From NCBI GenBank assembly GCA_905236045.1, contig CAJOOG010000050.1:1-53489 (forward strand): a stretch of DNA of 53,489 bases, read 5' to 3'. Position 1 is the stretch's first letter. Each line of letters opens with the position of its first letter. Below, piece after piece: positions 41,900 to 50,243 of the stretch. This DNA is from an uncultured Denitrobacterium sp. (GTDB taxonomy: Bacteria > Actinomycetota > Coriobacteriia > Coriobacteriales > Eggerthellaceae). The notes beneath the pieces were generated by a model that was given only the letters and a program-made list of their open reading frames with translations, had not been told where the DNA came from and did not search any database. The translations under genes and the position numbers were made by a program.

Positions 41900-44649
41900 C
41901 GCGCCGAAATACCGAGCTCCTGCTTCTCGTCATGGCGGCTCCGGTCGTCATCTTGCTCTACGCCATGATAGTCATGAACCAGGGCGTCGCGCTCTCCGTG
42001 GAGACCCTCGGCGTGCCGTTGGGCCTCTTCGCGGCCTTCGGGGCGGCGCATCTGGCCGTGCGCAAGTGGGCTTGCGCCGCCGATCCGGCCATCCTGCCCG
42101 TCACCTTCGCCCTCTCGGGCATCGGCGTCGCCTTCGTCACGCGGCTGGCGCCGCATGCCGCCGTCAACCAGGTGATGTGGCTGTTTCTGTCCGTGGCCTT
42201 CATGGTCCTGGCGATGATCTTCCTGCGCAGCATCGACCGTGCGGCGGACTACAAATACACTCTCATGCTCATCGGCATCCTGCTGCTGCTCTCGCCCTTG
42301 CTGCCCGTCATCGGCAACGAGCAATACGGCAGCCGCATCTGGCTGAAGCTGGGGTCGTTCTCCTTCCAGCCCGGCGAGCTCGCCAAGATCTTCATCGTGC
42401 TCTTCCTGGCGGGGTATCTGGCGGCCAACCGCGAAATGCTGTCGGTTTTCACCTGGAAGGTGGGGCCGCTGCATCTGCCCGACCTGCGCACGCTCATCCC
42501 CATGCTGCTCATGTGGGGCCTGTCCATGCTCGTCGTCGTGTTCGAGAAGGATCTGGGCAGCGCCCTGGTGGTGTTCTTCGTCTTCTTGGCCATGCTCTAC
42601 GTGGCCACGGGTAAGAAGGTCTACGTGGCGGTGGGCGCGTTGCTTGCGGCCGTGGGAGGCTTCGCCGCCTGGCAGCTCTTCACGCACGTGCAAGTGCGCG
42701 TGGATACCTGGCTCAACCCCTTCGCCGATTCGAGCGGTACGGGATATCAGCTCTGCCAGGCCATCTACAGCATGGCGGACGGCGGGCTTTTCGGCTGCGG
42801 CATCGGGCGCGGCATGTGCGACAAGATTCCCGTCGTGGAAAGCGACTACATCTTCGCCGCCATCGCCGAGGAGACCGGCCTTCTCGGCGCGGCGGGCCTG
42901 CTGCTGCTCTACATGTGCTTCGCCGTGCGCGGCATCGTCGTGGCAGCGCGGGCGAAAAGCGATGTGAGCTCGCTTATCGCTGCGGGCCTCACGGCCTCGA
43001 TCGTTCTGCAGGCTTTCATCATCGTGGGCGGAGTCACGCGTCTCATTCCCCTTACGGGCCTCACGCTCCCCTTCGTCAGCCAGGGCGGCTCCAGCCTGCT
43101 CTCGAGCTTCATCGCCGTGGGAATGCTGCTTGCTTGCGGCAACGAGGCCACGGGAGTGGAGGCGGAAGTGGTGGGCGCCACCGCCCAGGCGCATGCCAAC
43201 AGCGTGCTGGGGCGGGTGGCCCTGGGAAAGCGCCTGACCGGGCTCATGATCTTTTTGAGCGTGCTCTTCGCCGTGCTCATCGCCAACCTCACGTTGCTGA
43301 TGGTCGTGCAGGCGGATTACTACCAGAATCTCGCGAGCAACAACCACACCGCGGCGCGCTCGGCGCAAAGCGAACGCGGCACCATCAGCACGAAAGATGG
43401 GGAAGTGCTCGCACGCAGCGAGCAGAACGCCGACGGAACCTTCACCCGCGTGTACCCGGCGGGGCCGCTGGCCGCGCATGTCGTGGGCTACTACTCGGCC
43501 ACCTACGGGACCGCGGGCATCGAGTCCGCCTATAACGACACGCTGGTCGGCAGCACGGACTTCGCCACCTTCGAGGACGCTTTCATGAATTACGCCGGGG
43601 TCGCCACCGCGGGCAACGACGTGGCGCTGACCATCGACAGCAGGATCCAGCAGGCGGCGCAGGACGCCCTCGACGGCTACGATGGCGCGGCCGTGGTGCT
43701 CGATGCGGAAACCGGCGCCGTGCTGGCCTTGGCGAGCGCCCCTTCCTATGATGCCGCGGACTATGCGGATCTGCTATCAGATGGCGGCAGCGGCGACGCG
43801 CTCTACAGCCGTGCGACCCAATCGCTCTACGCTCCTGGTTCCACCTTCAAGATGGTTACGCTGGCCGCGGCGCTGCAGAACAAGATAGCCAGCGAGAGCA
43901 CCGTCTACAGCAGCCCTTCGAGTATCGACATCGGCAACGCGCCCGTTACCAACTACCACGGCACGTCCTTTGGCTCGATATCGCTCGAGCGTGCGACCGA
44001 GGTTTCCTCCAACACCGTGTTCGGCCAGGTGGGGGAGCAGATGGGCCCGGATCTGCTGGTCAGAAGCGCGGAGGCCTTCGGATTCAACCGCAGCATCGCC
44101 TTCGATCTGCCCCTGTCCACCTCCCTCATGCCGAAAGCCGACGAGATGACCACCTGGGAGACCGCCTGGGCCGCCTGCGGACAGCCCGTCGGCGAGCACG
44201 AGAGCCCCGCCGGGCCGCAGACGACCGTGCTCGAGATGGCCATGGTGGGCCAGGCCATCGCCAACGACGGCGAGCTGATGCAGCCCTACCTGGTGGATAG
44301 CATCTACAACCCCTCGGGCGAGAAGGTGAGCTCGACGAACCCGACGAGCTTGGGCACGACCATCTCCTCCGACACGGCGCAGCGCGTGCGCAAGGTCCTC
44401 CAGGGAGTGGTGGAGGCGGGCACGGGCACGGGTGCGCAGATCGAAGGGGTCGACATCGCCGGCAAGACGGGTACCGCCGAGACGGGCAAGGAGCGCGACG
44501 ACAGCTGGTTCGTGGGCATGGGCCCCACCGAGGATTGCAAGGTCGTGGTGGCCATCGTGCTCGAAGAGGCCAGCGATACGGGCACCAACGCGGCAACGCG
44601 AGCAAATAATGTGTTGAAGACGGCATTGCAAGTGCAGCAAGCCATGTAA
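41896..44649 (+). CDS. Fused FtsW/RodA-type glycosyltransferase and class B penicillin-binding protein
   Basis: One continuous 917-residue frame holds what are normally two genes, rodA and pbpA. Residues 1-410 are a SEDS polymerase with ten or so helices; signature parts are YGSRIWLKLGSFSFQPGELAK, EKDLGSALV and VSQGGSS. A further helix (about 440-475) leads to a class B PBP of the PbpA kind: SERGTIS, then S649 in the STFK motif, SSN at 704-706 and KTG at 857-859. The first unit polymerises lipid II glycan and the second cross-links it. The fusion forces 1:1 stoichiometry. The start ATGA overlaps pstP by four bases. Confidence 0.93.
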   Translation: MTRRNTELLLLVMAAPVVILLYAMIVMNQGVALSVETLGVPLGLFAAFGAAHLAVRKWACAADPAILPVTFALSGIGVAFVTRLAPHAAVNQVMWLFLSVAFMVLAMIFLRSIDRAADYKYTLMLIGILLLLSPLLPVIGNEQYGSRIWLKLGSFSFQPGELAKIFIVLFLAGYLAANREMLSVFTWKVGPLHLPDLRTLIPMLLMWGLSMLVVVFEKDLGSALVVFFVFLAMLYVATGKKVYVAVGALLAAVGGFAAWQLFTHVQVRVDTWLNPFADSSGTGYQLCQAIYSMADGGLFGCGIGRGMCDKIPVVESDYIFAAIAEETGLLGAAGLLLLYMCFAVRGIVVAARAKSDVSSLIAAGLTASIVLQAFIIVGGVTRLIPLTGLTLPFVSQGGSSLLSSFIAVGMLLACGNEATGVEAEVVGATAQAHANSVLGRVALGKRLTGLMIFLSVLFAVLIANLTLLMVVQADYYQNLASNNHTAARSAQSERGTISTKDGEVLARSEQNADGTFTRVYPAGPLAAHVVGYYSATYGTAGIESAYNDTLVGSTDFATFEDAFMNYAGVATAGNDVALTIDSRIQQAAQDALDGYDGAAVVLDAETGAVLALASAPSYDAADYADLLSDGGSGDALYSRATQSLYAPGSTFKMVTLAAALQNKIASESTVYSSPSSIDIGNAPVTNYHGTSFGSISLERATEVSSNTVFGQVGEQMGPDLLVRSAEAFGFNRSIAFDLPLSTSLMPKADEMTTWETAWAACGQPVGEHESPAGPQTTVLEMAMVGQAIANDGELMQPYLVDSIYNPSGEKVSSTNPTSLGTTISSDTAQRVRKVLQGVVEAGTGTGAQIEGVDIAGKTGTAETGKERDDSWFVGMGPTEDCKVVVAIVLEEASDTGTNAATRANNVLKTALQVQQAM

Positions 44650-44709
44650 ATAGGATATGCTTAGGGGTACAAAAAAACCGCTGGGCATGTGTCCAAAAGG
44701 AGCAGAAAC

Positions 44710-46659
44710 GTGAACGGAAACATGATTGGCCGGGTTTTCAACAACCGCTATCGCATCACCGAGCGCATCGGCATCGGCGGTATGGCGGAGGTCTATCGTG
44801 CCCAGGACCAGGTCTTGGGTCGCGTCGTCGCCGTCAAGGTGATGCTGCCCCAATACGCCGCCGATTCTGAATTCACCCACCGCTTCCGCCAGGAGGCCGC
44901 GTCGGCCGCCAACCTCCAGAGCCCCTACATCGTCAACGTCTACGACTGGGGTCAGGACGAGGGCACGTATTACATCGTCATGGAATTCGTGCACGGCAGC
45001 GATCTGAAGACCGCCATCCAGGCGCGCGGGGCCATCGGACAGCGCAAGGTGGCCGAGATAGGCGCGCAGGTGTGCAAGGCGCTTTCCGTGGCGCACGGGC
45101 AGGACATCATCCATCGCGATGTGAAGCCGCAGAACATCATGATCCAGCCGGACGGCAACGTGAAGGTGATGGACTTCGGCATCGCGCGGGCGAAGAATTC
45201 GGTGAAATCCCAGACCAGCGCCGTGTTGGGCACGGCCCATTACATCTCGCCCGAGCAGGCGCAAGGCAAGGATCTCACGCCGGCGAGCGACATCTATTCG
45301 CTGGGCATCGTGCTGTACGAGGCCGTCACGGGGCAGCTGCCCTTCGACGGGCCCGACAGCGTCAGCGTGGCGATGAAGCAGGTGAGCGAATATCCCGTCG
45401 CGCCGCGTCAGGTCAACCCGGAAATCGACCCTGGGCTGGAGGCCATCATCATGCGCGCGCTGGAGAAGGACCCGCTCTCGCGCTTCGCCACCGTCAACGA
45501 CATGAAGCACGCGCTCGACGATTTTCTGGCCGGGCGCCCGGTGAACGTGGACCCGGACGGTACCCAGCTGATGGGGGCCGCTTTCCCGAGCGGTGCGCCG
45601 AACGCCACTTCCGTGATGGAACCGATGGAAGGCGCGGATGCGCAGGGCCGCACCATGGTAGCCGATGAGCAGAGGCAAGAAGAGGGGATGAGCGGCAAGA
45701 AGAAGGCCCTCATCGTCATAGGCATCGTGGCGGCTCTGGCTCTCATCGCCGGTCTCATCTTCGCTCTGGTGCCCAAGAGCGGCACGGTTCCCGATGTGTC
45801 GGGCAAGACCGTTGCCGAGGCGACGGTGCTTCTCCAAGCCGATGGGTATACCTTGGGCACCACGACCGAGATCTACAGCGACACGGTAGAATCCGGGATC
45901 GTCATCAGCACCGACCCGACGGCCGGTTCCACGCTGGCGCAGGGTGGCACGGTGAATCTGACGGTGAGCAAGGGCAAAGGGCAGGTGTCCGTGCCGAATG
46001 TGACGGGTAAGTCCGCTGCCGAGGCGGCGGCGGCTATAGCCAAAGAGGGCCTCACCGCCGTCGAGGGGACCGCGGAATACTCCAGCACCGTGGAAGAGGG
46101 CAAGGTCATTCGCACCGACCCGGCTGCGGGCAGCAAGGTGGATGCCGGTTCGAATGTCGCCTACATCTTGTCGAAGGGCTCCGAGACCGTGGAGGTACCG
46201 GATGTGTCCGGCATGACGCAGAAGGAGGCCGAGGCCAAGCTGACCAGCGCGGGACTCACGTTGGGAGATGTGGCCGAGCAGGAGTCGAGCAAGGTCTCCG
46301 AAGGCGACGTTATCAGTCAGAACCCGTCCTCGGGCACCAAGGTGGCCAAGGGCACGAGCGTGAAGATCGTCGTGAGCTCCGGCTTGGCGGAACCGCCCGA
46401 CGTGGAGGGCAAGAGCGAAGGCGATGCGACCGACGCCCTGAAGAACGCCGGCTATTCCGTGAAGACTTCCTACTCGAGCAGCGAGAGCGTGAAGGAAGGC
46501 TATGTGATCAGCCAGTCGAGGAGCGGCACGACCGTGACGATAACCGTGAGCACGGGGCCGAAGTCGAGTTCGAGTTCCAGTTCGAGCTCCACCAGCTCGT
46601 CGAGCAAGGTATCCTCCTCTAGCACGGCCTCGAGCAGCACCACGAGCAAGGCAGGCTAG
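44710..46659 (+). CDS. pknB: PknB-type Ser/Thr kinase with four PASTA domains
   Basis: The 649-residue membrane kinase has a Hanks-type domain (about 1-270) with GIGGMAEVYRA, AVKVMLP, HRDVKPQN, DFGIARA and the APE-equivalent SPEQA. A membrane helix near 330-352 (ALIVIGIVAALALIAGL) separates it from four extracellular PASTA repeats, each starting V-P-x-V-x-G or similar, which sense muropeptides or lipid II. It ends in a Ser/Thr-rich tail like that of pstP. Start: GTG at 44710 has AAAAGGAG well placed; a GTG at 44689 adds seven residues and lacks a ribosome site. Last gene of the operon. Confidence 0.95.
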   Translation: MNGNMIGRVFNNRYRITERIGIGGMAEVYRAQDQVLGRVVAVKVMLPQYAADSEFTHRFRQEAASAANLQSPYIVNVYDWGQDEGTYYIVMEFVHGSDLKTAIQARGAIGQRKVAEIGAQVCKALSVAHGQDIIHRDVKPQNIMIQPDGNVKVMDFGIARAKNSVKSQTSAVLGTAHYISPEQAQGKDLTPASDIYSLGIVLYEAVTGQLPFDGPDSVSVAMKQVSEYPVAPRQVNPEIDPGLEAIIMRALEKDPLSRFATVNDMKHALDDFLAGRPVNVDPDGTQLMGAAFPSGAPNATSVMEPMEGADAQGRTMVADEQRQEEGMSGKKKALIVIGIVAALALIAGLIFALVPKSGTVPDVSGKTVAEATVLLQADGYTLGTTTEIYSDTVESGIVISTDPTAGSTLAQGGTVNLTVSKGKGQVSVPNVTGKSAAEAAAAIAKEGLTAVEGTAEYSSTVEEGKVIRTDPAAGSKVDAGSNVAYILSKGSETVEVPDVSGMTQKEAEAKLTSAGLTLGDVAEQESSKVSEGDVISQNPSSGTKVAKGTSVKIVVSSGLAEPPDVEGKSEGDATDALKNAGYSVKTSYSSSESVKEGYVISQSRSGTTVTITVSTGPKSSSSSSSSSTSSSSKVSSSSTASSSTTSKAG

Positions 46660-46699
46660 CCCGGCTCTCCCTTCGGATGATTCGGCCCTAGGCCATCGC

Positions 46700-46731
46700 C
46701 CGTCTTGCTGCGGCAGCGCCGCACGAGACGG
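46700..46731 (+). terminator. Two-part GC-rich hairpin between pknB and rpsB
   Basis: CCGTCT/AGACGG (46700-46705, 46726-46731) encloses TGCGGC/GCCGCA (46709-46714, 46718-46723). It could end the pknB transcript, but no U-tract follows. Confidence 0.4.
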
Positions 46732-46809
46732 ACGGCCTGGTGCGTTTCGGCCGCGGCGGGCGCCGGCGTCGGGGGCGTGGCTTCGGACGTGTGCAAACTG
46801 TGTCTTTCC

Positions 46810-46838
46810 TTGTCCGGGCCCGAGTGGAGGTTTAAGAT
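46810..46838 (+). promoter_or_regulatory. Promoter of rpsB-tsf
   Basis: TTGTCC (46810-46815) and TAAGAT (46833-46838) are separated by exactly 17 bases. The predicted start lies about 95 bases before rpsB, leaving a leader long enough for autoregulation by S2. Confidence 0.6.
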
Positions 46839-46940
46839 ACCCGAGTTTCTTAATCACACATGCGTGCGGGACTCGGCTCCGCTAGTGGCCACCTGGAAAA
46901 GGCTGCGGGACGGGGATGAACGCGCGCAGAGGACTAACGA

Positions 46941-47777
46941 ATGGAGCACATTATGGAGAAGGTCTCTGTCAAGACCCTGCTCGAAGCAGGCGCGCACTTC
47001 GGTCATCAGACCCGTCGCTGGAACCCGAAAATGAAGCCGTATATCTTCGGCCATCGTGGGGACATCTACATCATCGACCTCAAGCAGACGCTCGTAGGCA
47101 TGGACCAGGCCTACAGCTTCGTCCGCAGCACCGCTGCCAACGGCGGCACCATCCTGTTCGTGGGCACGAAGAAGCAGGCCCAGGAGAGCATCGCCGAGGC
47201 GGCCAACAGCTGCGGCATGCCCTATGTGAACGCCCGTTGGCTCGGCGGCATGCTCACCAACTTCGTCACCATCCGCTCTCGCGTGCAGCGCATGGAAGAG
47301 CTCGAGGCCATGGATTCCGACGGCCGCATGGAGGTGCTGCCCAAAAAGGAGCAGATCCTGCTGCACAAGGAGCTCACCAAGCTGCAGACCAACCTCAACG
47401 GCATCCGCAACATGAAGAAGGCCCCCGACGCCATCTTCGTGGTGGACACCAACCGCGAGCTCATTGCCCTCTCCGAGGCCCACAAGCTGCACATCCCCGT
47501 CGTGGGCACCATCGACACCAACTGCGACCCGGACGAGGTCGAGTACGGTATCCCCGCCAACGACGACGCGATTCGCTCGGTGAAGCTGTTCTGCGACTTC
47601 ATCGCCGATGCCGTCCTGGCTGGCATCGGCGCCTCTGTCTCGCTCGACGAGATGGCCGCTCCCGCCGAGCCCGCTGCTCCTGCCGCCGCGCCCGCGCCTG
47701 AGGCTGCCCCCGAGCCCGCTGCTCCTGCCGCCGCTCCCGCGCCTGAGGCTGCCCCCGAGACCCCCGCTGCCGAATAA
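46941..47777 (+). CDS. rpsB: 30S ribosomal protein S2
   Basis: The 278-residue protein has the S2 signature [20 protein letters not shown] and the second block [18 protein letters not shown]. The core ends near residue 235. The last 40 residues are an Ala/Pro/Glu-rich extension coded by a 45-base tandem repeat. Two starts have good ribosome sites: 46941 (AGAGGA) and 46953 (GGAG). Family length favours 46953, the longer form is given. Followed by tsf after 36 bases, the standard pair, but pyrH and frr do not follow. Confidence 0.97.
   Translation: MEHIMEKVSVKTLLEAGAHFGHQTRRWNPKMKPYIFGHRGDIYIIDLKQTLVGMDQAYSFVRSTAANGGTILFVGTKKQAQESIAEAANSCGMPYVNARWLGGMLTNFVTIRSRVQRMEELEAMDSDGRMEVLPKKEQILLHKELTKLQTNLNGIRNMKKAPDAIFVVDTNRELIALSEAHKLHIPVVGTIDTNCDPDEVEYGIPANDDAIRSVKLFCDFIADAVLAGIGASVSLDEMAAPAEPAAPAAAPAPEAAPEPAAPAAAPAPEAAPETPAAE
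47667..47756 (+). repeat. Two 45-base tandem repeats at the 3' end of rpsB
   Basis: Two nearly identical 45-base units (47667-47711 and 47712-47756) each encode [15 protein letters not shown], followed by a partial third unit. Units differ by one base. Copy number could vary between strains without changing the reading frame. Confidence 0.9.
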
Positions 47778-47813
47778 GCAGCCCGAACTACCCTTCAAGA
47801 GAAAGGACATCCC

Positions 47814-48680
47814 ATGGCTCAGATCACCGCTGCTATGGTCAAGGAACTCCGCGAGATGACCGGCGCCGGCATGATGGAATGCAAGAAGGCCCTCACCGAG
47901 GCCGAAGGCGACATGGATGCCGCCGTGGACGTGCTGCGCACCCGCGGTCTGGCCGCCGCCGCCAAGAAGGCCGGCCGCGCTACCAACGAAGGCCGCGTGA
48001 ACGCGCTGGTCGACGGCAACTCCGGCGTCGTGTGCCAGGTCAACTGCGAGACCGATTTCGTGGCCCTTACCGACAAGTTCCAGGGCTACGTCGACACCTT
48101 CACCAAGGCCGTCCTGGCCAACAAGCCCGCCGACGTGGAGGTCCTGCTCGCCAGCACCTACGAAGGCTCCACCGTCCAAGAGCAGCTGACCGAGGCCATC
48201 CACGTGATCGGCGAGAACATGCAGATCGCCAACTTCAAGGTGCTCGTTATGGAGTCCACCGGTGCGCTGGTGCCCTACATCCACATGAACGGCAAGATCG
48301 GCGTTCTTGTGAGCTTCACCTTCAACAACGACGCCACCGCCTCCGACGAGCGCTTCCTGGCCATGGGCAAGGATGTGGCCATGCAGATCGCCGCTATGAA
48401 CCCCGTGTCCGTGGACGCCGACAGCGTTCCCGCCGAAATCCGCCAGCATGAGATGGATATCTACGTCGCCCAGGCTGCGGAGTCCGGCAAGCCCGAGGCC
48501 ATCCAGCAGAAGATCGCCGAAGGCCGCATGCACAAGTTCTTCAAGGAATCCTGCCTCGTCGAGCAGGACTTCGTGAAGAACGGCGACTTCTCCGTGCAGC
48601 AATACATCGACAGCGTTGCGAAAGAACTCGGCGACGAGATCAAGGTAACCGACTTCGCGCGCATCGCCCTGGGAGACTAA
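47814..48680 (+). CDS. tsf: Translation elongation factor Ts
   Basis: The 288-residue factor regenerates EF-Tu-GTP. Its N-terminal UBA-like domain reads VKELREMTGAGMMECKKAL and the core has EGRVNALVDG, VNCETDFVA (with the conserved Asp-Phe that contacts EF-Tu) and AAMNPVSVDADSVP. The C-terminal coiled coil and last helix are complete. AGAGAAAGGA precedes the ATG. Co-transcribed with rpsB. Confidence 0.97.
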   Translation: MAQITAAMVKELREMTGAGMMECKKALTEAEGDMDAAVDVLRTRGLAAAAKKAGRATNEGRVNALVDGNSGVVCQVNCETDFVALTDKFQGYVDTFTKAVLANKPADVEVLLASTYEGSTVQEQLTEAIHVIGENMQIANFKVLVMESTGALVPYIHMNGKIGVLVSFTFNNDATASDERFLAMGKDVAMQIAAMNPVSVDADSVPAEIRQHEMDIYVAQAAESGKPEAIQQKIAEGRMHKFFKESCLVEQDFVKNGDFSVQQYIDSVAKELGDEIKVTDFARIALGD

Positions 48681-48742
48681 AGGCTTTCGCTCTCCCAGCT
48701 GCTCGCGCTCGATTCCCACGCTCGAGCCCCTCCCTTGCCGTG

Positions 48743-48778
48743 GTAGCCGTACGCTTGCGCCCGCACGCGCACGGCTAC
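48743..48778 (+). terminator. Hairpin after tsf
   Basis: GTAGCCGT and ACGGCTAC (48743-48750, 48771-48778) form an 8-bp stem extended by three pairs outside a mismatch. No U-run follows, so this is a weak terminator call in the 270-base gap before murA, where nothing else is evident. Confidence 0.35.
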
Positions 48779-48950
48779 ACGGTTCCCCGCCGCCCCGAGA
48801 GCGCCCGCGTTCGTCCTGCAGGCGCCCGCCCGCCTTGCTGCTGCCGTTTCATGACAAGTTGGTGCTCGTTGCCCGCCTCTTCACACGCCCTCCCCGCGCT
48901 CTGTTTATAATTCCTTCGAACAACGCGCAGAGCAGCCTAGAAGAGGGAAC

Positions 48951-50234
48951 ATGTCAGAAGAAGTCATCATTGCCCGCGAGACGCCCAACCTTGTCGGTAC
49001 GGTGCAGGTCTCGGGCGCTAAGAACTCCGCTCTCAAGCTCATGGCGGCCGCTATTCTCGGTCAGGGCGAGACCACGCTGCACAATGTGCCCGTCATTTCC
49101 GATATCGCCATTATGGGCGAGGTCATCGAGGCTTTGGGGGCTACGGTCTGCCGCGAGGGCCACGATATGGTCATCGACACTTCCACGGTCGACAAATACG
49201 AGGCGCCTTACGAGCTGGTCAGCAAGATGCGTGCGAGCATCTCCTCGCTCGGCCCGCTGGTGGGCCGTTTCGGGAAGGCCCATGTTGCCATGCCCGGCGG
49301 CTGCAAGATCGGCGCCCGCAAGATCGACATGCATTTGGTGGGGCTCGAGCAGTTGGGCGTCTCCTTCGAGATGGACCATGGCTACCTCGTCGCCACCACG
49401 CCCGAGGGGCTGCATGGTGGCAGCATTATGCTGGAATTCCCCAGCGTGGGGGCCACGGAGAACACGATGATGGCCGCCGTGGTGGCCGAGGGCACCACCA
49501 CCATCGACAATGCCGCCTGCGAGCCCGAGATCGAGGATTTGGCGAATATGCTCAACGCAATGGGCGCCAAGGTCCGGGGCGCCGGCACCTCTTCGATCGA
49601 GATCGAGGGCGTGCCGCTGGCCGTCATGCACCCTTGCGAGTACACCACGGTGGGCGACCGCATCGAAGCCGGCACCTATCTGGCCGGCGGAGCTCTGCTG
49701 GGAGGCCCCCTCACCGTCGAGGGCATCAAGTCCGACTATCTGCGCATGGCCATCCTGAAGCTGCGTGCCATGGGCTGCGATGTGCAGACAGGCGAGGACT
49801 TCATCACCGTCCAGCGCGGCAAGCCGCTGCAGGCGGTGGACATTCAGACTCTTCCGCACCCCGGCTTCCCCACGGACCTTCAGGCGCAATTCATGCTGCT
49901 CGCCTCGTTGGCCGAGGGCAATTCCGTCATCACGGAGAACGTTTTCGAGAACCGCTTCATGTTCGCTGCGGAGATCGCGCGTATGGGCGCCGACGTCACC
50001 ATCGACGATCATCATGCCCTCGTGCGGGGTACGGAGAAGCTCCAAGGCGCGCCGGTCGTCTCCACCGACCTGCGGGCCGGTGCGGCGCTGGTCCTTGCGG
50101 GGCTGGCGGCGGAAGGCGAGACGATAGTCCGCAAGATAGACCATATCGACCGGGGCTACGAGGACTATGTGGGCAAGCTCGTCAAGCTCGGCGCACGCGT
50201 GGAGCGCGTGACGCTCGACGTCGAGGACATGTAG
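48951..50234 (+). CDS. murA: UDP-N-acetylglucosamine 1-carboxyvinyltransferase
   Basis: The 427-residue enzyme performs the first committed step of peptidoglycan synthesis, transferring enolpyruvate from PEP to UDP-GlcNAc. Seen: [14 protein letters not shown] with the active Lys and Asn, the loop [15 protein letters not shown] with catalytic C118 (the fosfomycin target), [11 protein letters not shown], and [15 protein letters not shown]. The presence of Cys rather than Asp predicts fosfomycin sensitivity at the target level. GAGGGAAC lies before the ATG. The LCP-like gene follows after 9 bases. Confidence 0.97.
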   Translation: MSEEVIIARETPNLVGTVQVSGAKNSALKLMAAAILGQGETTLHNVPVISDIAIMGEVIEALGATVCREGHDMVIDTSTVDKYEAPYELVSKMRASISSLGPLVGRFGKAHVAMPGGCKIGARKIDMHLVGLEQLGVSFEMDHGYLVATTPEGLHGGSIMLEFPSVGATENTMMAAVVAEGTTTIDNAACEPEIEDLANMLNAMGAKVRGAGTSSIEIEGVPLAVMHPCEYTTVGDRIEAGTYLAGGALLGGPLTVEGIKSDYLRMAILKLRAMGCDVQTGEDFITVQRGKPLQAVDIQTLPHPGFPTDLQAQFMLLASLAEGNSVITENVFENRFMFAAEIARMGADVTIDDHHALVRGTEKLQGAPVVSTDLRAGAALVLAGLAAEGETIVRKIDHIDRGYEDYVGKLVKLGARVERVTLDVEDM

Positions 50235-50243
50235 GCGGCGGCT

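Noticed and set aside
43777-46857. 1026-codon minus-strand open frame opposite the PBP part and pknB
   Set aside because: Same reasoning: a mirror frame of high-GC coding sequence, with no recognisable domains.
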